From Liquorilactobacillus mali KCTC 3596 = DSM 20444 (GTDB lineage: Bacteria > Bacillota > Bacilli > Lactobacillales > Lactobacillaceae), in NCBI RefSeq assembly GCF_000260415.1, contig NZ_BACP01000068.1, positions 1 through 64,000 of the forward strand: DNA of 64,000 nt, given 5' to 3'. The first letter of the stretch is position 1. Every line of letters starts with the position of its first letter. This document shows, one piece after another, positions 60,101 through 64,000 of this stretch. Made by a program: the position numbers and the translations under genes. The notes beneath the pieces were generated by a model. The model was not told the origin of the DNA. It worked only from the letters and a program-made list of their open reading frames with translations, and ran no database searches.

Positions 60101-60749
60101 AATGCGTGATTTATCAATTAGGGGTGCAGGAAATCTTCTGGGCAAGCAGCAGCACGGCTTTATAGATTCAGTTGGATACGATTTATATACACAGATGTTA
60201 AAGGACGCAGTGGCTCGGAAAAAGGGTATAAATGAGATCAAAAAGACAGATGCTGAGCTTAAGATTAGTATTGAAGCATATCTGCCATCAAGTTACATTG
60301 AAGATCAACGGCAAAAAATTGAGTTGTATAAGCGAATCAGACAAATTGAAAATGAGGAACAGTTCTTTGAAATTCAGGAAGATTTAATCGACCGTTTTGG
60401 CGAATATCCTAATGAAGTTGACAATTTACTGCAACTAGCTTTAATGAAAATGTATGCTGATAAGGCACTTGTTGAGGCAGTTGATTACGGAAGTAAAAAA
60501 ATTAATGTAACGTTCAGTGAAGATGCTTTCGAATTTTATAGTGCTGCAGATTATTTAGAAGTTGTCGCCAAAGTTAATCTCAGGGCAACTTTAAAATCCG
60601 AGCAGAAAAAAATGAAAATCGCCGTAGCATTGCAGCCCAAAAGTAAATTAGAACAAAATATTGCAGACGTGACAGAAATGTTTAAGGAACTGAGTAGAAA
60701 AGCAAACACAGTAAAAAAGGTAAAAGAACATGAAAAACAAAACAGCTAA
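57192..60749 (+). CDS. mfd: Transcription-repair coupling factor
   Basis: A 1185-residue multidomain translocase that removes stalled RNA polymerase and recruits UvrA. The UvrB-like N-terminus (about residues 1-340) is followed by the polymerase-interaction domain (GDYVVHINHGIGKYIGM, about 500-570). The RecG-like motor has Walker A GDVGYGKTE, DEEQRFGVKHKEKL and QLRGRVGRSN. The C-terminal domain (TRCF) completes it. Length is normal. Its last 20 bp overlap the flippase gene. Confidence 0.97.
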   Translation: MKLQEIFTEIPELNVFLKNLDEGKGQRNLLTGLIASAKPLFLAELLQRKRKNILFVTDSLHHAQQLEKELLGYVGKEQVFLFAVDETMAAEVAISSPEYRSERIKALTALQEQETPKIVITSARGLKSIVPLPNVWKKAKINLTIGNNIDQSLLIDSLIELGYQRTKLIEKIGDFAVRGSIVDIYPANAVNPIRIDLFDTEIDSLREFDMNTQRSIENIKHVEILPATDVLISKEQIKNAIAKIGIALSNEKNVLKNEESYNKLSNTVKSLLERIKEQKLFPSDAVFLDKIISESSNITDYLAVDGLLILDDYPRLLDTEKALEDDDANWKLSQVEMGKLFSNELLGEPIRKIIKKIKQSSLFLSIFEKGMGQLTFNQKLDLQVRGMQNFFGQMPLLKAETDRWASQKQTVIISISDKERLRKMATTLEDFAIKAVIVVDGKIKNGQIQLVLANLTTGFELPKEHLIVITENELFNKLPKKRVSKRQTMENSERLKSYTELKEGDYVVHINHGIGKYIGMRTMEVENKHQDYLTIVYRDDAKLFLPVSQIDRIQKYVSGESKVPHINKLGGSEWQKTKNSVASKIEDIADELVELYAKREMEEGFAFSADNEYQKEFEDAFSYTETPDQLRSSAEIKRDMERKVPMDRLLIGDVGYGKTEVALRAAFKAIQDQKQVAFLAPTTVLAQQHYETMLSRFADFPVQSAVLSRFQTREQVKQTINDLKHGVIDIVVGTHRLLSNDVKFADLGLLIIDEEQRFGVKHKEKLKQLRSQVDVLTLTATPIPRTLNMSMLGVRDLSVIETAPMNRYPIQTYVMEQNYGTVADAISREMARGGQAFYLHNRVADIEKTVAEIKAFVPEAQVAYIHGQMTELQLERILVDFIAGEYDVLVTTTIIETGVDIPNVNTLIVEDADKMGLSQLYQLRGRVGRSNRVAYAYFMYQENKVLTEVSEKRLEAIKDFTELGSGFKIAMRDLSIRGAGNLLGKQQHGFIDSVGYDLYTQMLKDAVARKKGINEIKKTDAELKISIEAYLPSSYIEDQRQKIELYKRIRQIENEEQFFEIQEDLIDRFGEYPNEVDNLLQLALMKMYADKALVEAVDYGSKKINVTFSEDAFEFYSAADYLEVVAKVNLRATLKSEQKKMKIAVALQPKSKLEQNIADVTEMFKELSRKANTVKKVKEHEKQNS

Positions 60750-62313
60750 TTTTGTGCTTAAAGGTGCAACAACGCTAACGATTGCCGCTTTAGTTGGAAA
60801 GATTTTAAGTGCTATCTATCGTGTCCCTTTTCAAAATTTAGTTGGAAATAGGGGCTTTTATATATATCAACAGATATACCCAATATATGGGATTGCAATG
60901 ACGATAGGTCTCACCGGATTTCCAGTCTATATTTCTAAGATAATTGCAAAAGAAACAAGTGATACTAAGAAAAAGCAACAAGCAACTAGCTTGTTAAAGA
61001 TACTATTTTTGTTTGGAATATTGGTTTTTGCGGTACTTTATTTAGAAGCAGCCGAAATTGCCCAGCTGATGGGGGACAATAAACTGGAAGAACTGATAAA
61101 GTGTGTATCATGGCTGTATCTATTGGTACCACTGCTTTCTGTTGCAAGAGGATACAATCAGGGAATGCAAGAGATGATGCCAACTGCTTTCTCGCAGTTA
61201 GTCGAGCAAATGGTTCGTATATGCATAATCATTGTTGCTGCACTTTTTGGAATTGCACACGGTTGGTCGCTTTATCGGATTGGAAGCTATGCTTTCCTAG
61301 GTTCCATAGTAGGAGCAATCTGTGCCTTGGCCTTTTTTACCAGTTTTTTTAAGGAGCTTCTAAAATCCAGGCATAAAGAGAATTTAGCGGTAATGATTAA
61401 TGCTTTGAAGGGGTTACTTTCCGAAGGCTTAATAATTTGCCTTTTCGCAGGCATTTTAGTATTGCTGCAATTAGTTGATTCTTTTACACTAAAAAAGGCA
61501 TTGCAGACCGCTGGATATTCAATGCAAAATGCCGAAAACTTAAAGGGTGTTTATGACCGCTCACAGACTTTTCTTCAATTGGGTCTGGTTATTTCCACCA
61601 GTTTTTCAACTAGTTTATTGCCAATGTTAATTAAGAATCAGGTGGAAAGAGATAAGATAAAGTTTGAACAAAATATACAGCTGATTTATCGAATTTGCAT
61701 ATGGATGTCCATGTCCGTGACGGTGGGATTAATAATCTTAATGCCAAGTCTCAATAAGGCACTTTTTTCTTCTGAACAAGGTAGTACCGCAATAAGTATA
61801 AGCATGCTGACCATTATTTTTGCTGGGATTATTTTATTAGATAATTCAATATTACAAAGTACAAATAATTACAAAAAAAATATTATTGTCCTAGTATCAA
61901 TAATACTAATTAAATTTTTAACAAATTATCAATTCACGCTGCATATGGGAATTGTTGGGGCAGCTCTTTCTAGTGTTTTGAGTATGGCGATAGGTACATT
62001 TTTATCGGGAACATCATTAAAGAAAATTGGGCTTAGCCGAAAGTTGAATAAAAGATTTATGGTAAGGGTCATTGGATGCTCAATAATAATGACTGTTACG
62101 GTTTTTTTCATACTTAATGTGCTTAATTTAACTAATTTACTCGGAAATTCACGAGTAGGAAGTTTCATTCAGTGCATTATCGGAGTATTAACAGGGGCAA
62201 TTTTTTATGTAGGTGCAACTAGGTATGGTAACTTGTTTAGTGAGAAGGAATGGAGAAACATTCCTGGTGGAGAATACGTTTTGAAAATTTTCAGGAAGAG
62301 GATGAATAAATAA
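60730..62313 (+). CDS. MATE/MurJ-like polysaccharide flippase (SpoVB type)
   Basis: A 527-residue membrane protein of the MVF/oligosaccharide flippase family, with about 14 hydrophobic segments. Notable parts are [19 protein letters not shown] near the N-terminus and [14 protein letters not shown], as in SpoVB/YtgP-like proteins. It probably moves a lipid-linked wall precursor (lipid II). The start lies within mfd (20-bp overlap) and the stop shares a nucleotide with the rqcP start (TAATG), so mfd, flippase and rqcP are coupled. Confidence 0.88.
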   Translation: MKNKTANFVLKGATTLTIAALVGKILSAIYRVPFQNLVGNRGFYIYQQIYPIYGIAMTIGLTGFPVYISKIIAKETSDTKKKQQATSLLKILFLFGILVFAVLYLEAAEIAQLMGDNKLEELIKCVSWLYLLVPLLSVARGYNQGMQEMMPTAFSQLVEQMVRICIIIVAALFGIAHGWSLYRIGSYAFLGSIVGAICALAFFTSFFKELLKSRHKENLAVMINALKGLLSEGLIICLFAGILVLLQLVDSFTLKKALQTAGYSMQNAENLKGVYDRSQTFLQLGLVISTSFSTSLLPMLIKNQVERDKIKFEQNIQLIYRICIWMSMSVTVGLIILMPSLNKALFSSEQGSTAISISMLTIIFAGIILLDNSILQSTNNYKKNIIVLVSIILIKFLTNYQFTLHMGIVGAALSSVLSMAIGTFLSGTSLKKIGLSRKLNKRFMVRVIGCSIIMTVTVFFILNVLNLTNLLGNSRVGSFIQCIIGVLTGAIFYVGATRYGNLFSEKEWRNIPGGEYVLKIFRKRMNK

Positions 62314-62579
62314 TGAGATTAGATAAGTTTTTAAAAGTTTCGCGTATTATAAAAAGGAGAACCGTTGCAAAAGAAATCGCAGATAAAGGCAGAATTACTG
62401 TCGATGGCAAAACGGCTAAGTCATCAACTGATATCGCTGTTGGTAATAAGCTGGTTATTTCTTTTGGCAATAAGACGTTAAGTGTGAGAGTAACCTCTTT
62501 GAAAGAAACAGTAAAAAAGGATGAGGCGACACAGCTTTACGAAATCATTGCTGAAGACTTTAAGGAAAATTTCAAATAG
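62313..62579 (+). CDS. rqcP: S4-domain protein RqcP
   Basis: An 88-residue S4 RNA-binding protein (YabO/HslR type): [20 protein letters not shown] is the S4 core, [12 protein letters not shown] the second half. In Bacillus RqcP helps RqcH add alanine tails to peptides stuck on 50S subunits. It is translationally coupled to the flippase gene and is followed by divIC, the common Firmicute order. Confidence 0.93.
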   Translation: MRLDKFLKVSRIIKRRTVAKEIADKGRITVDGKTAKSSTDIAVGNKLVISFGNKTLSVRVTSLKETVKKDEATQLYEIIAEDFKENFK

Positions 62580-62656
62580 GTAAATTAATAGACTTTGAGG
62601 AGTTAAAATTGCTATAATGATAAGGTAGTAATGCTAGGAAAGGGGTAGCTTTTGAG

Positions 62657-63046
62657 ATGGCAGCAGGTCAGAAAGTAAGAACATTAAATAATTCTTTTTA
62701 TCGTGCTAACGAAAAAAAACGAAGACAAAATGATTATCAAATGCGAATCAAACGAGTCCATAAGAAGCGATTTATCATAGCTATCCTAGCATTTTTCTTG
62801 ATAGTGACGTTTTTTGGTTATCAAATTGTAAATACAAAGTTATTAACAAGCAATTTAAACAAGCAAATAACTGTGTCCCAAAAAAAACTTGATAGTGTTA
62901 GGGCACAGAGGGCAAGCTTAAAGGAAAAAGTAAAACAGCTAAATGATGAAAACTATCTTGAAAAGATAATCAGGGAGAAATATTATTATTCAAAAGACGG
63001 CGAAACAATCTATAGTTTACCGAATAATAGCTTGGGACAAAAATGA
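62657..63046 (+). CDS. divIC: Septum formation initiator DivIC/FtsB
   Basis: A 129-residue bitopic division protein. A basic cytoplasmic N-terminus (about 40 residues) is followed by one membrane helix (residues 42-62) and a periplasmic-side coiled coil (SQKKLDSVRAQRASLKEKVK) with the conserved end EKIIREKYYYSKDGE. It forms the divisome core with FtsL and DivIB. AAAGGGG precedes the ATG. Confidence 0.93.
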   Translation: MAAGQKVRTLNNSFYRANEKKRRQNDYQMRIKRVHKKRFIIAILAFFLIVTFFGYQIVNTKLLTSNLNKQITVSQKKLDSVRAQRASLKEKVKQLNDENYLEKIIREKYYYSKDGETIYSLPNNSLGQK

Positions 63047-63065
63047 TTTGATAGTCCTTAACCTA

Positions 63066-63093
63066 TTGCATACCAGCGTCTGCGTGTTATACT
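63066..63093 (+). promoter_or_regulatory. Promoter of yabR
   Basis: TTGCAT (63066-63071), a 16-nt spacer and TATACT (63088-63093), followed by AAGGAGGAG before the start at 63129. Confidence 0.6.
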
Positions 63094-63128
63094 AAGATGT
63101 ATATAGTTTAAGGAGGAGCAACATTTTT

Positions 63129-63632
63129 ATGTCAATTGAAGTGGGAGCTAAGGTTACAGGCAAGGTTTCAGGGATAACGAATTTCGGTGCGTTTGTTGAT
63201 TTGGGCGATAGGAAGAACGGCTTAGTCCATATCAGCGAAGTATCTGATGGATATGTTAAAGACATTCACGATGTTTTGAGCGTCGGTGATGAGGTTACAG
63301 TCAAAGTTTTGTCAATTGCTGAAGATGGAAAGATCAGTCTCTCAATTCGAAAGGCAGCTGCTCCTTCACGGGAGAAAACACAGGCTTCACGTACAAATCG
63401 AACGGAGCATGGAAATAATTATCATTCTGGTGGAACAGATGTGAAAACACATAATTCTAGTGGACATCGACAAAGTTATAAAAAAACAGAATATAAAAAA
63501 TCAAATGAAGCCAAGAAAACGGATTTTGATTCGTTATTATCAGGCTTTTTGAAAGATAGCGAGGTTCGCCTGACATCATTAAAGCGAAATACAGAAGGTA
63601 AGCGTGGCGGTCGTGGTGGTCGTCGCAGTTAA
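63129..63632 (+). CDS. S1 RNA-binding domain protein, YabR-like
   Basis: A 167-residue protein with one S1/OB domain (residues 1-75: VGAKVTGKVSGITNFGAFVD, VHISEVSDGYVKD). A long basic, Ser/Lys/His-rich linker follows, and a C-terminal DFDSLLSGFLKDSEVRLTSL before the Arg/Gly end GKRGGRGGRRS. The family (general stress protein 13 / YabR) binds RNA or ribosomes; the exact role is unsettled. A terminator follows. Confidence 0.9.
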   Translation: MSIEVGAKVTGKVSGITNFGAFVDLGDRKNGLVHISEVSDGYVKDIHDVLSVGDEVTVKVLSIAEDGKISLSIRKAAAPSREKTQASRTNRTEHGNNYHSGGTDVKTHNSSGHRQSYKKTEYKKSNEAKKTDFDSLLSGFLKDSEVRLTSLKRNTEGKRGGRGGRRS

Positions 63633-63644
63633 ATCAAATAAATT

Positions 63645-63676
63645 CGATTGTTGTCGTAAACAACAATCGTTTTTTT
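63645..63676 (+). terminator. Terminator after yabR
   Basis: CGATTGTTG (63645-63653) pairs perfectly with CAACAATCG (63661-63669), followed by seven T residues. Confidence 0.85.
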
Positions 63677-63690
63677 AGTAGGTTGAGCAT

Positions 63691-64000
63691 ATGATAAATT
63701 TAACACAGAGTTTTTTTAATAATTTTAGAAAGTATTGTCTTGAACAAAAGGTGTTGGTGGCCGTGTCGACAGGCGTTGATTCAATGGTTTTGCTTGATTT
63801 ATTAAGCACACTACCGGCAAGTGTTAGACCGGATATCGAAGTAGCTTATGTAGATCATAAGTTAAGGCCAGAGGGTCAAGAGGAAACAAAGTTTATCAAA
63901 AACTTTTGCAAGGAACATCGTATTAAGCTCCATTGCAGCGAATGGAAAGTTGAGTCCCATCCTAATACCGGAATAGAAGCAGCAGCAAGAGGCTTCAGAT
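63691..64000 (+). CDS. tilS: tRNA(Ile)-lysidine synthase, 5' part
   Basis: The frame opens at ATG 63691 and runs off the right edge after about 103 codons. The N-terminus has the PP-loop VAVSTGVDSMVLLDLL (S-T-G-V-D-S for SGGxDS) and AYVDHKLRPEGQEE, which are TilS features. The enzyme converts the wobble C of tRNA-Ile(CAU) to lysidine and is essential. It follows yabR in the usual order; hpt and ftsH would be expected beyond the edge. Confidence 0.92.
   Translation, partial: MINLTQSFFNNFRKYCLEQKVLVAVSTGVDSMVLLDLLSTLPASVRPDIEVAYVDHKLRPEGQEETKFIKNFCKEHRIKLHCSEWKVESHPNTGIEAAARGFR

Overview
The window is an AT-rich piece of a Gram-positive, lactic-acid-bacterial chromosome, most likely Lactobacillaceae. 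Pointers are the class II HMG-CoA reductase, L-lactate dehydrogenase, the delta subunit of RNA polymerase (RpoE), HelD, a tRNA-Trp-type T-box before trpS, zinc-free L31 (RpmE2), the orders rsmA-veg-ispE and pth-mfd-flippase-rqcP-divIC-yabR-tilS, and Gram-positive PurR. Genus cannot be fixed from sequence alone. There are no phage genes, insertion sequences, CRISPR arrays or rRNA operons. It reads as core chromosome with a few accessory inserts.

Layout. 1-3.5 kb: sigma-70-like factor, tRNA-Thr, helD (all minus). 3.5-9.2 kb: T-box/trpS, Ppx-type phosphatase, a membrane-anchored substrate-binding-like protein, mvaA overlapping an HELLH protein. 9.2-15 kb: metG, tatD, rnmV, rsmA, veg, ispE. 15-22 kb: a block lying between ispE and purR, which are neighbours in many lactobacilli. 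It holds argGH (minus, two ArgR-like boxes) and an operon with its own promoter: an aromatic-rich leader peptide, a terminator, an aminotransferase, a frameshifted D-2-hydroxyacid dehydrogenase and a PfoR-type EIIC membrane protein. 22-26 kb: purR, glmU, prs. 26-37 kb: accessory and hypothetical genes, nagB, birA, two YibE/F proteins, an HD phosphohydrolase. 37-45 kb: rpoE, pyrG behind a GGGC-start attenuator, murA with Asp in place of the catalytic Cys, rho, rpmE2, purine permease. 45-54 kb: an unidentified structured RNA with its own promoter and terminator, lemA-htpX, murF, cshA, acpS, alr, mazEF. 54-64 kb: CbpA-like protein, ldh, pth, mfd, flippase, rqcP, divIC, yabR, 5' part of tilS.

Two features stand out. 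First, the 18.1-21.7 kb operon looks like ribosome-mediated attenuation: a consensus promoter, a good Shine-Dalgarno, a 23-residue peptide with seven aromatic residues in a row, hairpins and a terminator, then an aminotransferase. This would couple Phe/Tyr supply to 2-oxo/2-hydroxy acid metabolism. Second, about ten copies of one intergenic repeat occur, always 3' of a gene and mostly between convergent genes. Each has a head with imperfect terminal inverted repeats and a tail that is an intrinsic-terminator-like hairpin, so it behaves like a dispersed terminator cassette.

Start codons were moved from the longest reading frame where a Shine-Dalgarno, family alignment or promoter position argued for it. 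Family assignments rest on motif recognition by eye; no database search or folding program was run.
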